64,000 nt of DNA from Pedobacter ureilyticus (GTDB taxonomy: Bacteria > Bacteroidota > Bacteroidia > Sphingobacteriales > Sphingobacteriaceae), in assembly GCF_005925345.1 (NCBI RefSeq), contig NZ_SSHJ01000005.1:62001-126000 (forward strand), written 5' to 3'. The stretch's first letter is position 1, and every line of letters starts with the position of its first letter. The translations under genes and the position numbers were made by a program. Positions 1 to 9,296 of this stretch are shown piece after piece. A model generated the notes under the pieces. It did no database searches. It was not told the origin of the DNA and saw nothing but the letters and a program-made list of their open reading frames with translations.

Positions 1-682
1 TGTATACCAACCAAGTAATGAAGATGATAATGGCTAGTGCCGGAAGATCAGCTACTAAATGAAAGCCGCCAATTTGTGGTGCAGTATTCCAAGCGTTAGC
101 CGCAATGCGTGTGGCATCGTCTAAATTGGCCATGCTTTTGCCCGCATTTACCAACGCTTCGGCATGTTGATGGCCATTGTAAGCACTCAGGTAGTCCATA
201 CTTGCCCAATCTGGCACATGAATACCGTTAATGCCCAAAGCAGGTATTTTGATGGAGGAGAGCAGCCCCGTAAAGTAATCGGACCAGGAAATGGCTACGG
301 TAATGTTGCCAATGGCATATTCCATAATGAGCGACCAACCGATGATCCAAGCAACCAGCTCGCCAAAAGCAACGTAAGAATAGGTGTAGGCGCTACCAGA
401 AACGGGTACCATTGATGCAAATTCTGCGTAGGCAAAAGCCGCAAAACTACAGGCAATGGCCGTAAATATGAACAAGAAAATTACCGCGGGACCGCCATCG
501 GCACTGGCTTTACCAATGGTACTGAAAATGCCCGCACCAATAATGGCTGCAATTCCAAAAGCGGTAAGGTCTCTTACGCCTAAGGTTTTATGCAGTGAGC
601 CTCCTTCATGGTCGCCGTAGCCTTTTGCGGCATCGGCCAATATTTTGCTAACGGATTTTTTTCTGAATAGGTTTTTTAGCAT
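1..682 (-). CDS. APC-family amino acid permease, N-terminal part
   Basis: Reading leftwards from an ATG at 682, the frame stays open to the window edge (about 227 residues), so the C-terminal half lies outside. The protein begins MLKNLFRKKSVSKILAD, has a short cytoplasmic lead with GGSLHKTLGVRDLTAFG, then the hallmark first membrane segment of amino acid-polyamine-organocation permeases (IAAIIGAGIFSTIG), followed by further hydrophobic segments separated by short loops. The GAGIF motif in TM1 is the substrate-binding break of this superfamily, and the closest type is the cationic amino acid transporter (YfnA/CAT-like) group. It should import amino acids across the inner membrane by proton or cation symport. 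Substrate cannot be fixed from the visible part. No partner gene is visible; a repeat array lies upstream of its start. Confidence 0.85.
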   Translation of the reverse strand, partial: MLKNLFRKKSVSKILADAAKGYGDHEGGSLHKTLGVRDLTAFGIAAIIGAGIFSTIGKASADGGPAVIFLFIFTAIACSFAAFAYAEFASMVPVSGSAYTYSYVAFGELVAWIIGWSLIMEYAIGNITVAISWSDYFTGLLSSIKIPALGINGIHVPDWASMDYLSAYNGHQHAEALVNAGKSMANLDDATRIAANAWNTAPQIGGFHLVADLPALAIIIFITWLVY

Positions 683-767
683 GCGCTATGGTTTGTTTGA
701 TGATGGCGCAATTTACGATTTTCTTTCGTTTATCGTTTTTTGTCTTTTGTTTTTAGTTCATCGTTCC

Positions 768-1990
768 GTCATCTCGACTTTAGGGAAAGATCTGTTAGTT
801 TTTTTGTATTTGTTTGATGTTTTTGGGGTGCTACTATGTTGGAGATTTCTCTCTTCGCTTTGCTTCGTTCGAAATGACGTGCTGGGTTGTTGGTTTTTCC
901 GTCATCTCGACGATAGGAGAGATCTGTTAGTTTCTTCGATTTGCTAATGTTTGTTTTTGCGGCGCTACTATGTTGGAGATTTGTTGGTTTTTCCGTCATC
1001 TCGACGATAGGAGAGATCTGTTAGTTCTTAACATTACATACTTACCATTTACTTATCTCGGCCCACAAATCCAGCCATTCTGGATTTATTCTGTTGATTA
1101 ACTCTTCCTTTTTCTCTCTTCTCCACTTTTTAATTTCTTTTTCTCGAAGAATGGCTTCTTCTATACTACTAAATACGTCATAGTAAACACAGTATTCTAA
1201 ATTATATTTTGCGGTAAAAGAATTAGGAAAGATGTGTGTCTTGTGCTGATGAATTCTAGAGCGGAGGTTTGATGTAACACCAATATACAATGTAGTTTTG
1301 TTTTTATTGGTCATGATATAGATACAGCCTCCACGTTGCATATTGTAATTATTATTCTGTCATCTCGATGATCTTAGGGAGAGATCTATTAGTTTTTTGT
1401 ATTTGGTTGATGTTTTTGGGGTGCTACTATGCTGGAGATTTCTCTCTTCGCTTTGCTTCGTTCGAAATCACGTACTAAGTTGTTGGTTTTTCCGTCATCT
1501 CGACTTTAGGGAGAGATCTGTTAGTTTCTTTGTATTCGCTAATGTTTTTGGGGTGCTACTATGTTGGAGATTTCTCTCTTCGCTTTACTTCGTTCGAAAT
1601 GACGTGCTAAGTTGTTGGTTTTTCCGTCATCTCGACGATCTTAGGGAGAGATATGTTAGTTTCTTTGTATTTGGTTGATGTTTTTTCAGTGCTACTATGT
1701 TGGAGATTTCTCTCTTCGCTTTGCTTCGTTCGAAATGACGTGCTAAGTTGTTGGTTTTTCCGTCATCTCGACAATAGGAGAGATCTGTTAGTTTTTGTAT
1801 TTGGTTGATGTTTTTGGGGTGCTACTATGTTGGAAATTTCTCTCTTCGCTTTGCTTCGTTCGAAATGACGTGCAAAGTTGTTGGTTTTCCCGTCATCTCG
1901 ACGATTGAAGGAGGAGAAATCTGTTATATTATTTTGTAGTAGTCGGTGTTTTTTCAGCGCTACTACCTTGCAGATTCCTCCTCATACTTC
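768..1990. repeat. Tandem array of ~133-bp repeats (family R1)
   Basis: The string CGTCATCTCGA (or one mismatch) recurs at 768, 900, 994, 1358, 1493, 1625, 1761 and 1891. Where the array is uninterrupted the spacing is 130-136 bp. Each unit runs from CGTCATCTCGA through a variable stretch with ATGTTTTTGGGGTGCTACTA and GGAGATTTCTCTCTTCGC to TCGAAATGACG, which is the near-perfect reverse complement of the unit start (10 of 11 positions). The last unit, to about 1990, is diverged. Reading frames across it (peptides with FERSKAKREISN) are repeat read-through, not genes. The array fills 683-1041 and 1342-2010, both of which otherwise hold nothing recognisable. The 1042-1341 gap is occupied by a GIY-YIG nuclease gene. 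Confidence 0.85.
1042..1341 (-). CDS. GIY-YIG nuclease family protein
   Basis: A 99-residue protein that is essentially a single GIY-YIG nuclease domain. The first half of the motif is the CIYIM segment at residues 6-10, the second is LYIGVTSNLRSRIHQH at about 18-33, with the conserved arginine after the YIG; a glutamate in the REKEIKKWRR segment (about 66-75) fits the metal-binding position. This is the small UvrC N-terminus-like (UPF0213/COG2827-type) form that stands alone in many Bacteroidota. Family members are presumed DNA endonucleases, but the cellular role of these small proteins is unsettled. The gene sits inside a tandem repeat array, with repeat units less than 50 bp from both ends, which suggests an association with that repeat family. 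The start ATG at 1341 gives the usual family length. Confidence 0.85.
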   Translation of the reverse strand: MQRGGCIYIMTNKNKTTLYIGVTSNLRSRIHQHKTHIFPNSFTAKYNLEYCVYYDVFSSIEEAILREKEIKKWRREKKEELINRINPEWLDLWAEISKW

Positions 1991-2010
1991 GTCTGAATGA
2001 CGCATGAGCG

Positions 2011-3720
2011 TTACCCCAATTTCTCTAATTCCTCTTTTACAAAATCGGCCAATTCTTTAATGTAGTCTGCGCTAAAATCGAATTTAATTCCAGCGGTTTC
2101 ATAAATTTCGTTCATTGGCTTGGTGTAGCCCAGGGCTAAGGCAGCTAGGTATTGTTGCAAACCTTTTTGGGGATTTTCCTTGTAATTTTTCCAAACGGCA
2201 ATGGCACCCAATTGAGCAATGGCGTACTCAATGTAGTAAAAAGGCACTTCAAACAAGTGCAGTTGTTTTTGCCAAACATTTCCAAATTGCTGTTCAAAAT
2301 CAGTCCAATCTACAAAGCCGGCACCAAAGCGGGTGTAAATTTGTTTGAAAGCTTCTTCTCTGTCTGCGGCATTATGCTCTGGGTTGGTGTAAATCCAATG
2401 CTGAAACTGATCAATTACCGCTACCCAAGGCAGGGTTTTCAATACATCGGCCAATTGCTCTTTTTTAGCTCTAATTAAGTCTTCTTCCTTATCAAAATAA
2501 ACCGACCATTGATCCATAGAAATCAGCTCCATGCTCATTGAGGCTAATTCTGCTACTTCAGAAGGGCAATGTTTAAAATCGTTCAGGGCTAAATTGGCCG
2601 TTAAAAACGTATGAATAGCATGGCCTCCTTCGTGCACCATAGTAGTTAAATCACGTAGCGAATTGGCCGAGTTCATAAAGATAAACGGTGCACCGGTTTC
2701 TGCTAAAGGATAATTGTAGCCACCAGGCGCTTTACCTTTTCTACTTTCTACATCAAACAGCTGGTTAGCTTTCATAAAAGCTAATTTTTCGCCCAAACTG
2801 CTATCAATTTTATCGAAACAAGCAATTGATTTATCTATCAAGTCTTCGCCATTTTGGAAAGGTTTTAGGGCAGGTTTACCCGTAGTGCTTACCTCCATGT
2901 CCCAAGGTTTTAGTGCTGCTAAGTTCAACGCTTCTTTTCTTTTTTCGGCTTGTTCTTTTAAAATAGGCACAATTTCTTTCTCAATGGCTGCTGCAAAATC
3001 ATAACAGTCTTTAGGGGTATAATCAAACCTGCCCAAAGCTTGAAACATGTAATCGCGGTAGTTTTCGAAACCCGCGTTTAAGGCTACTTGATTACGTAGC
3101 TTTACCAGTTCGTCGAACAAGATGTTGAGTTGGTCTTTATCTACCAATCTTCTCTTTTGTATGGTTTCCCAAGCATGTTGTCTCACGCTGCGGTCGGTAT
3201 CCTTTAAAAAGTTGCTAGCCTGCTCTAAGGTGTACTCTTGCCCGTTTATTTCTACGCTCATAGCGCCAGTAACACCTTGGTATTGTTGTTGTTTCACTTG
3301 TAGCTCCGTAAATAACGGGATGTTTTCTTCCCTAAATAATTCTAGGGCTTTGCGAACGGCACGCAGGTAAACAAAATATTTTTGTTGGTCTAACTCATCT
3401 ACATATTCGTTTTCCACCAATTTTTTATTCAGCTCGTTGGCTATTGGCGCAATTTTAGGTTCAATTTCGGTAGCAAAGTACTGGAAATCTTTTACCAATT
3501 GTTCGTTAGCGGTATCGCAGCTCATTTTAATGTAGCGCCAAGCAAAGTCTTCTTCTAAAGCCGCTTCTAACTCGCTCTTGTCGCGTAGCCATTGCTCTAA
3601 TTCGATAGCACTGTTAATGGTTCTGTTTTGTAGTTCTTCAAAAATAGGAGATAGGTTTTCCCATTTAACTGCTAAGTTTTGGGGGATGTATGTGCGTTGT
3701 TTTTTAGCGATAGTGTTCAT
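2011..3720 (-). CDS. M3 family oligoendopeptidase F-like metallopeptidase
   Basis: A 569-residue protein of the thimet oligopeptidase (M3) family, B subfamily. The zinc-binding motif MVHEGGHAIH has ligands H363 and H367 with catalytic E364; the third ligand is probably E391 in PSEVAELASMSMEL. There is no signal peptide or membrane segment, so it acts in the cytoplasm, cleaving short peptides during turnover. Length (about 570) matches M3 family oligoendopeptidases of Bacteroidota. It is monocistronic as far as visible: the repeat array begins directly after the stop and a 220-bp gap with the DoxX gene lies upstream. The gene symbol pepF is used for the Lactococcus enzyme, but orthology cannot be asserted here, so none is given. 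Confidence 0.93.
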   Translation of the reverse strand: MNTIAKKQRTYIPQNLAVKWENLSPIFEELQNRTINSAIELEQWLRDKSELEAALEEDFAWRYIKMSCDTANEQLVKDFQYFATEIEPKIAPIANELNKKLVENEYVDELDQQKYFVYLRAVRKALELFREENIPLFTELQVKQQQYQGVTGAMSVEINGQEYTLEQASNFLKDTDRSVRQHAWETIQKRRLVDKDQLNILFDELVKLRNQVALNAGFENYRDYMFQALGRFDYTPKDCYDFAAAIEKEIVPILKEQAEKRKEALNLAALKPWDMEVSTTGKPALKPFQNGEDLIDKSIACFDKIDSSLGEKLAFMKANQLFDVESRKGKAPGGYNYPLAETGAPFIFMNSANSLRDLTTMVHEGGHAIHTFLTANLALNDFKHCPSEVAELASMSMELISMDQWSVYFDKEEDLIRAKKEQLADVLKTLPWVAVIDQFQHWIYTNPEHNAADREEAFKQIYTRFGAGFVDWTDFEQQFGNVWQKQLHLFEVPFYYIEYAIAQLGAIAVWKNYKENPQKGLQQYLAALALGYTKPMNEIYETAGIKFDFSADYIKELADFVKEELEKLG

Positions 3721-3941
3721 ATCTGTACTTGCTCTTTGCTATAAATGCGAATGAAATTAATAAAACTTAAACGGTGTTTACCAACGAATGTTTTATCTGT
3801 GCGCTAAGTTAAATATTTAGGTTGGTACCCATTGTTGTGGGCAATAAAAAAACGTGATAAATTTGCTAAAAGCTACTTAGCGCTAAAGCGATCGCTAGTT
3901 TGCAGTAAGGTGAAGAAATTATCGGGAATAGGGAGGTGTAA

Positions 3942-4385
3942 TCACTTCCGAACCTTGCCATCCAAGGCTTTTTTCTGCAGCTGCAGGTAAGATAAGGCAC
4001 CAGTACTCCACAACGCCCAAATGATAAGTACCGGCTGGAAAAACAACCTCAGCAGGCGCAATCGGTCGGTGTTTAGTCCAAAGGCATCTCTTTGATTAAG
4101 GTATTGTGCCACATTGCCCGGAAATACCGCAACAAAGAAAAGGGCCAGCACAATGCCAACCTTCGGTCGCTGTTTTACAATCAATAGCATCGCCAAGCCC
4201 AACATGATTTCTACAATACCAGATAGCACTACCGTGGTATCTTTGTGAAGCGGTACCCAGTTGGGCACTTGCGCTTGAAATGCTTTACGTTGAAAGGTGA
4301 GGTGCCCGATGCCCGCTATCACCATGAAGGCTCCCAGCAGTATTCTGGCACTTTTTTGAAATATGGATGTAGTAACAAGATGCAT
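3942..4385 (-). CDS. DoxX-like small integral membrane protein
   Basis: A 147-residue protein with four hydrophobic segments, at roughly residues 12-30 (ARILLGAFMVIAGIGHL), 49-66, 75-92 and 111-128. The layout, with an early GIGHL-type end to TM1 and the AVFPGNVAQYLNQRDAFGL loop, fits the DoxX/DoxD-like membrane family. Family members are inner-membrane proteins linked loosely to redox or small-molecule stress; no specific reaction is established. It stands alone between the M3 peptidase (220 bp away) and the deaminase gene (124 bp). Start at 4385 leaves only a short cytoplasmic head before TM1. Family assignment is fairly secure, function is not. Confidence 0.75.
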   Translation of the reverse strand: MHLVTTSIFQKSARILLGAFMVIAGIGHLTFQRKAFQAQVPNWVPLHKDTTVVLSGIVEIMLGLAMLLIVKQRPKVGIVLALFFVAVFPGNVAQYLNQRDAFGLNTDRLRLLRLFFQPVLIIWALWSTGALSYLQLQKKALDGKVRK

Positions 4386-4509
4386 TTGACTTCGCTTTAA
4401 TAGATGAACTGCATTAGGTGATCAATTGTTTTGGCAATTTTAATTACGGCGTTTTAAAGGCTCGAAGTTGCTGCCTCCCAAACGTTGGCTTGAGCGTTCG
4501 CAGCGTAAA

Positions 4510-5004
4510 TTACAGTGAGCCATCTTTTACATTTTCTTGAAGTTCCGGTCCGGCAGCTTTCCACTGTTCAAACGCTTTAATTGCCCTACTGGGCATGAGC
4601 CGTTTAAATTTAATTTGTTGCTCGTCAATGGGTTTTTGCAGCTCATCAATAATAAATTGATCGCCAAATCCGGCCCACTCTGCATCACGTTTGGTATTGC
4701 CGTAATACACTTCCGCTATGTTGGCCCAATAGATGGCACTTAGGCACATGGGGCAGGGCTCGGCACTGGTGTACAATACACAGCCCGAAAGATCTGGCTT
4801 TCCCAACTTTTTGGTGGCTTTCCTAATGGCGTTAATTTCGGCATGTGCCGTAGGATCACAATCGGCAGTCACCGTATTGGCCGATCGGCTAATGATTTTT
4901 CCATCTCGCACAATTAAGGCACCAAATGGGCCGCCCTTTAAACTTTTGAGGTTATGCTCAGCTAAGCCAATGGCCTTTTCCATAAATTGTTCATGTACTT
5001 CCAT
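4510..5004 (-). CDS. Nucleoside/guanine deaminase (cytidine deaminase-like fold)
   Basis: A 164-residue zinc-dependent deaminase. The zinc site and catalytic base are visible as TAHAEINAIR (H54, E56) and SAEPCPMCLSAIYW (C84, C87). The C-terminal part, with KRDAEWAGFGDQFIIDEL, resembles the guanine deaminase (Bacillus GuaD-type) group more than tRNA adenosine deaminase TadA, so the likely reaction is guanine to xanthine in purine salvage. Length matches GuaD-type enzymes (about 156-165). The protein has no signal peptide and should be cytoplasmic. Substrate assignment rests on overall resemblance; a TadA-like or cytosine-type activity cannot be excluded. Confidence 0.85.
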   Translation of the reverse strand: MEVHEQFMEKAIGLAEHNLKSLKGGPFGALIVRDGKIISRSANTVTADCDPTAHAEINAIRKATKKLGKPDLSGCVLYTSAEPCPMCLSAIYWANIAEVYYGNTKRDAEWAGFGDQFIIDELQKPIDEQQIKFKRLMPSRAIKAFEQWKAAGPELQENVKDGSL

Positions 5005-5085
5005 GGCTAAAAAAACAGTTATTTGGCCGAGTTGTTTGCCAAAGCTTTAAGCAATGTGAATGCGCAATTTTTGCCAAGCTATGTT

Positions 5086-5125
5086 TAAAAAAAAGAAATC
5101 CCACCAACTTGATATCGGCGGGATT
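5086..5125 (-). terminator. Rho-independent terminator downstream of the histidine kinase
   Basis: On the minus strand AATCCCGCC and GGTGGGATT (plus-strand 5097-5105 and 5117-5125) form an eight-of-nine-pair stem, followed by TTCTTTTTTTT. It lies 240 bp after the kinase stop in the direction of its transcription and before the deaminase gene. Confidence 0.6.
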
Positions 5126-5368
5126 AAAACCAAACAAACTATTTATTTTTTTAAACGCTAAAATGATAACGTAGAGGTGCATTCATTTGTTTGAATAAAT
5201 TATAAAAAAAAATAAAATAGGCTATTCGCATCTCGTAAAAATGAGATGGCTGGCTATTTGCCCACTTGTTAGTGTATTTTGGCGCTGGCCATGTGCATGT
5301 GCAGGCCTTAATATTTTGCCGAAATGGTTTCAGCGTAATGGCTGTGACTATCCTTGAAGTGCCCACGG

Positions 5369-8308
5369 TTAGCCTAGCAATTCATCCACTATGGGGATTT
5401 CAAACCAAAAGGTACTTCCTTTGCCATAATCACTTTCTACGCCTACACGTCCGCCATGTCTGCCAATAATTTCTTTACAAAGGTAAAGTCCTATGCCAAA
5501 ACCGGTAATGTTTTCCATTTGGGGGCCTAAAACGCGGTAAAAGCGGTCGAATATATGCGGCTGATCTTTGATGGGAATTCCCATTCCGCTATCGGTAACA
5601 CTGACTTTTACGGAAGCTTCTTTTCTTTGGCAATTCACCTGCACAACGCTTCCGGCTGGCGAATACTTTACCGCGTTATTGATAAAATTGTCCAACACCT
5701 GTTCTAACTTTTCCTGATCAGCGTTTACCAGTACCTCAGGGCAAGGTTGAAATATAATTTGATGGGTGGTGACGGTTGCCAACACTTCGGCTTGGGTATA
5801 CGCCACCATGCTGGCCAAGTTAAAGTTATTTTTATTCAGGTAAATCTTATCTTCGCCGGCTCTGGCCATATCCAAAAAGCCAGTCACCAGTCCTGTCATG
5901 CGTGCTACCTGCCGCCTAGCCTTCGCAGCAATGTCGGCGTTAAATTGGTCGCCAGCTTTTTTGGCCTTCGCTTCAAGAATTTGGATGTAGGCATTGATTG
6001 AGGTAATGGGGGTGCGCATCTCGTGACTAACAATGCTAATAAAGTCCTGTTTACGTTGGTCCTCGGCTTTAGGTTCGGTAATGTCCATGATGGTGCCAGA
6101 AAAGTGTTCAACGGCAGCATTGGCAATGGCCGAGTATTTTCTGCCCACCGCCCTTAACCAGCGCAGCTCGCCATCTTTAAGGCGGATAATCGGATATTCT
6201 ATGTCGTAAGCGCCACCTTCTTTAATTGCCATCTCCATCGCCAGCCTAACCTCATCTCTGTGGGTATCTCCAATCTGCGCCATGGTTTGTTCTAAAGAAA
6301 CTTCTTCATCCTCCTGAAAACCGTAAATCTCTTTGGTACGTGAAGTAATGATAAACTCGCCAGAGGCGATGGCTAAGAACCAAGTGCCTAGTTGTGCAGC
6401 CGTTACGGCCAATTTCATCCGTTCTTCGCTATTAATGGCCCTAGCTAATGCCGTTTTCAGCTCGGTGTTTAATTTTTCTATCCTTTGTTGGGCTTTTACC
6501 TGTTCGGTCACTTCGGCTACCATACCTACCATGCGGTCGGCCTTACCCTCAGCATCATAACGTCCTCTGCCGTAGGCGCTAATCCAATGGCTAGAGCCAT
6601 CGGGCCATTTAATTTCATAAACGGCATGGTAGGGCAAACGTTCTTCGCGTGCTTTAATGGCTTTGGCACGCACTACCTCTCGGTGTTCTGGCACCATCAA
6701 TTCAAACATCTGGGCATAAGTGAGCTCTTCGTGCGGTTTGCGGCCGTAAAAGCCTTTAAAAGTATCATTGCAGCGCATTGTGCCCGTCGCTAAATCAACT
6801 TCGGTGTAGCCAAGCCCACCCGCATCAATTGCAATGCTGATCCGTTCGTTAAGGTCAATTAGGCTTTCTTCGGCCTTCATCAATTGTTCGTTGGTGGCAA
6901 TAAGCTCCTCGTTCAGCGCCATATACTCCTCGTTAACGGAGCTCAATTCGGCATTGGCCGATTGCAATTCCTCTTTACTTTCTTCTAAAAGCCTACGCGA
7001 CTTTACCGCTTCGGTGATGTCTATTACTGTGGCGATGATGGCTTCGGGCTCGCCTTGGGCGTTACGTAGGGGTTTATAGGTAAAATCAATATAAATTCTG
7101 TTGATGGTGCCGTCTAGCTCGGCAATATCGGCAGTCAGTTCGGGTATAGAAAGTGCCTCGCCGGTTCTCAACACATTACGCAGCATCTCAGGGAATGGTT
7201 GGTCTATCACTTCGGGGAAAACATCCGTTAAGCATTTGCCCAGCACCTGGTTAGCGCTGCGTGTCCAAATTTTCAGCATCGGTTCGTTGGCTACCTCAAT
7301 TACCAAGTCGTAACCGCTAATGATACACATGCCCATTGGAGCGCTCATTACCATTTGATAGAGGTGGTTAGCATTTTCTTCAATCACCTTTTTGGCAGCT
7401 ACTTGCTCGGTAACCTCAACGGCCATGTCAATAATGCCCGTTACTTCGCCATTTTCTATCAGTGGTGTATAAGAGAAATCAAAATAGGCCGTGGCTATTT
7501 TGCCATTTCTGTCCAGGCTTACTGGTGTTTCGTAGCGATGCTGCGCTTTGCCCGTTTTGAATACCTCCTGCAACAATTCGTAGGCTGGTTGGTTCCTAAG
7601 TTCCGGCATTGCGGTTAATAGTTTTTTACCTTGAATATCGGGTTGCTGGTCAATTAGGCTTAGCATGGCGGGATTAATGGCATCCACAATCATGTCTTCC
7701 CCTCGTAAAACCACAATGGCCGCCGGCGACTGTTGTATAATTCTCTCGAGGTGGTTTTCTCGTTCTATGCTTTGCTGGTTTAACCTAATGTTCTCTTCAT
7801 TTGCTGCTGCCAGATCAAGTAGTTTCTTACGCAGCATAAATTTGTTAACCACTTGCTTAGACAAGGTTTTAAGTGCTTGTTGCTGCGCTTCGTTAAGTTG
7901 GCGTGGTTGGCTATCAATTACGCAGAGCGAACCCAGGGCATAACCGTCGGCATCTACTAAGGGCATTCCGGCGTAAAACACAATGTTTGGGTTGCCCGTA
8001 ACCAATGGATTGTTTTTAAAGCGCTCGTCTAGCTGTGCATCTTCTACTTGCATCAGCGTGCTGGGTTCTAGTATGGCATGGGCACAAAAAGACTGTGACC
8101 TTGCCGTTTCCTTTACATCTAAGCCTTTGTGAGATTTAAACCATTGCCGCTCCTTATCTACCAGGCTAATGAGGGCAATTGGCGTACCGCAAATGGCGGC
8201 CGCCAGTTCAGTAAGCTCGTCGTAGTCTTCTTCTGCTGTGGTGTCAAGAATTTGGTAAGCTTGTAGGGCAGCTAAACGCTGTTGCTCATTGGCACGGTAA
8301 TTTGACAT
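5369..8308 (-). CDS. GAF/multi-PAS sensor histidine kinase
   Basis: A soluble hybrid-less sensor kinase of 979 residues from the ATG at 8308 (an in-frame ATG at 8365 would add 19 residues that do not look like the family's N-terminus; MSNYRANEQQRLAAL is the typical start). Order: N-terminal GAF domain (about 20-150, with CGTPIALISLVDKERQWFKS), four PAS/PAC domains (about 190-310, 315-435, 490-610, 640-750), a coiled-coil linker between the second and third (repeated LNEELIATNEQL-type heptads), HisKA with phospho-acceptor in SIVSHEMRTP (about H762), and HATPase_c with N box (NFINNAVKYS), G1 (VTDSGMGIP) and G2 (GFGIGLYLCKEI). There is no receiver domain and no membrane segment, so it should sense a cytoplasmic cue and pass phosphate to an unlinked regulator. 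The gene is isolated, which is common for this class in Pedobacter-like genomes. Confidence 0.93.
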   Translation of the reverse strand: MSNYRANEQQRLAALQAYQILDTTAEEDYDELTELAAAICGTPIALISLVDKERQWFKSHKGLDVKETARSQSFCAHAILEPSTLMQVEDAQLDERFKNNPLVTGNPNIVFYAGMPLVDADGYALGSLCVIDSQPRQLNEAQQQALKTLSKQVVNKFMLRKKLLDLAAANEENIRLNQQSIERENHLERIIQQSPAAIVVLRGEDMIVDAINPAMLSLIDQQPDIQGKKLLTAMPELRNQPAYELLQEVFKTGKAQHRYETPVSLDRNGKIATAYFDFSYTPLIENGEVTGIIDMAVEVTEQVAAKKVIEENANHLYQMVMSAPMGMCIISGYDLVIEVANEPMLKIWTRSANQVLGKCLTDVFPEVIDQPFPEMLRNVLRTGEALSIPELTADIAELDGTINRIYIDFTYKPLRNAQGEPEAIIATVIDITEAVKSRRLLEESKEELQSANAELSSVNEEYMALNEELIATNEQLMKAEESLIDLNERISIAIDAGGLGYTEVDLATGTMRCNDTFKGFYGRKPHEELTYAQMFELMVPEHREVVRAKAIKAREERLPYHAVYEIKWPDGSSHWISAYGRGRYDAEGKADRMVGMVAEVTEQVKAQQRIEKLNTELKTALARAINSEERMKLAVTAAQLGTWFLAIASGEFIITSRTKEIYGFQEDEEVSLEQTMAQIGDTHRDEVRLAMEMAIKEGGAYDIEYPIIRLKDGELRWLRAVGRKYSAIANAAVEHFSGTIMDITEPKAEDQRKQDFISIVSHEMRTPITSINAYIQILEAKAKKAGDQFNADIAAKARRQVARMTGLVTGFLDMARAGEDKIYLNKNNFNLASMVAYTQAEVLATVTTHQIIFQPCPEVLVNADQEKLEQVLDNFINNAVKYSPAGSVVQVNCQRKEASVKVSVTDSGMGIPIKDQPHIFDRFYRVLGPQMENITGFGIGLYLCKEIIGRHGGRVGVESDYGKGSTFWFEIPIVDELLG

Positions 8309-8495
8309 AAGTTTTTCGGTTGTTCTCGGTAAAATTGCGATTAACAAATATGCGCTTCTACCCATCGCAAAATCGAAGCTTTATCCCCAACAGAAAGGAA
8401 ACATCCAAGCAGTAGTTTTGTTTGGTTGTTTATGGTGGAAGAAAAAATGCTATCAGATTTACGCTCAGTAAAGCCTGTATTTAGGATTTATCTTT

Positions 8496-8636
8496 TTAAT
8501 GTTTGTTTATCAAGTCTATTATAGTTCCAATTAATATTGGAATAATCCCAAAGCTGATCATTCCTAAAATATAAGCCTGCACGCCCTTGATGTAGTGTAG
8601 TACATGAATGGAATGCTGTACCGCAGTTTTTGTAAG
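8496..8636 (-). pseudogene. Possible C-terminal remnant of a small membrane protein
   Basis: A start-less open frame on the minus strand ends with a hydrophobic stretch (AYILGMISFGIIPILIGTI) and DLINKH. It reads like the tail of a one-TM protein but has no ATG after the upstream stop at 8637-8639. No family recognised. It is the only coding-like signal in 8309-9296, a stretch that otherwise holds a dispersed repeat copy (8861-8993). Confidence 0.25.
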
Positions 8637-8860
8637 TCATTTAATCAGTTGGATAACGTCTCTGAATTTTCAAATATAAATGTAAAAACTAAGGTTTGGG
8701 TTTTAAAGCTCCAATTTTTTAGTTTTTTAAGTTAAGGTTTTAGCAGACCTCGAAGAGGCAAAATATTTACAGCAAATTAATTGCAAAGTAACATTCGACC
8801 CCATCGGGGTCGCACAATAAGTATCAAACCTATGCTATAAACATTAAAATCCTACCTATT

Positions 8861-8993
8861 TCTTAACTTAATGACATTGAGCGCAAGTATAGGCACAACA
8901 ACGCTTGTGCTTTTAATTTATCAAGTTAGTGTAAGAGCCGGATATATTCAATGCAACGTAGAAAGAACACCAGCAAATGCTGGCGCCAGAAGG
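8861..8993 (+). repeat. Dispersed repeat family A, copy 1 (long form)
   Basis: About 130 bp, nearly identical to 10127-10258. It runs from CTTAACTTAATGACATTGAG through TTGTGCTTTTAATTTATCAA and GAGCCGGATATATTCAATGC to a palindromic core CCAGCAAATGCTGGCGCCAG (8970-8989), in which CCAGCA pairs with TGCTGG. Frames read across it are not genes. A minus-strand frame at 8913-9248 combines this repeat with about 70 unrecognised residues of 9050-9248 and is not called. Confidence 0.8.
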
Positions 8994-9296
8994 AGTAGAG
9001 CCTTCATCACGATGCTTAACAACGAGGCCGTCAAAAACTCCGAAGAAAATCGACTCGAATTTCATTTCTACCCTGTTCACCCCATCGGCAACATCTCCAG
9101 GATTGGAAAGCAGTTGAGCATGGCTGGCTGTTTTCAGGCTGTTTTGTACCAGTTTTAGGGATATTCGGTAATTCCAATCCAGTGCATTGGTAGATTCAAT
9201 GAAATCTGCTAATGTAGTCTTATTTCCATTGGAGAAATTATAAAGCATGTTAAATTTGAGGGTACATCCAAATTTAACGATTTCTATTGAAGAATA

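Noticed and set aside
645..1990. Open frames of 76-100 codons with FERSKAKREISN-type peptides
   Set aside because: They repeat with the 133-bp array in several frames and both strands; repeat read-through, not genes.
768..1990. Tandem array as a CRISPR
   Set aside because: Units are about 133 bp and alike throughout, without short constant repeats and unique spacers, and there are no cas genes.
5086..5125. Riboswitch-like hairpin near the deaminase
   Set aside because: It reads as a minus-strand terminator with a T tract and no further conserved structure.
8871..9248. Plus-strand frame 8871-9158 and minus-strand frame 8913-9248
   Set aside because: Both run through repeat family A; the unique part of the minus frame is not recognised and has no further support.
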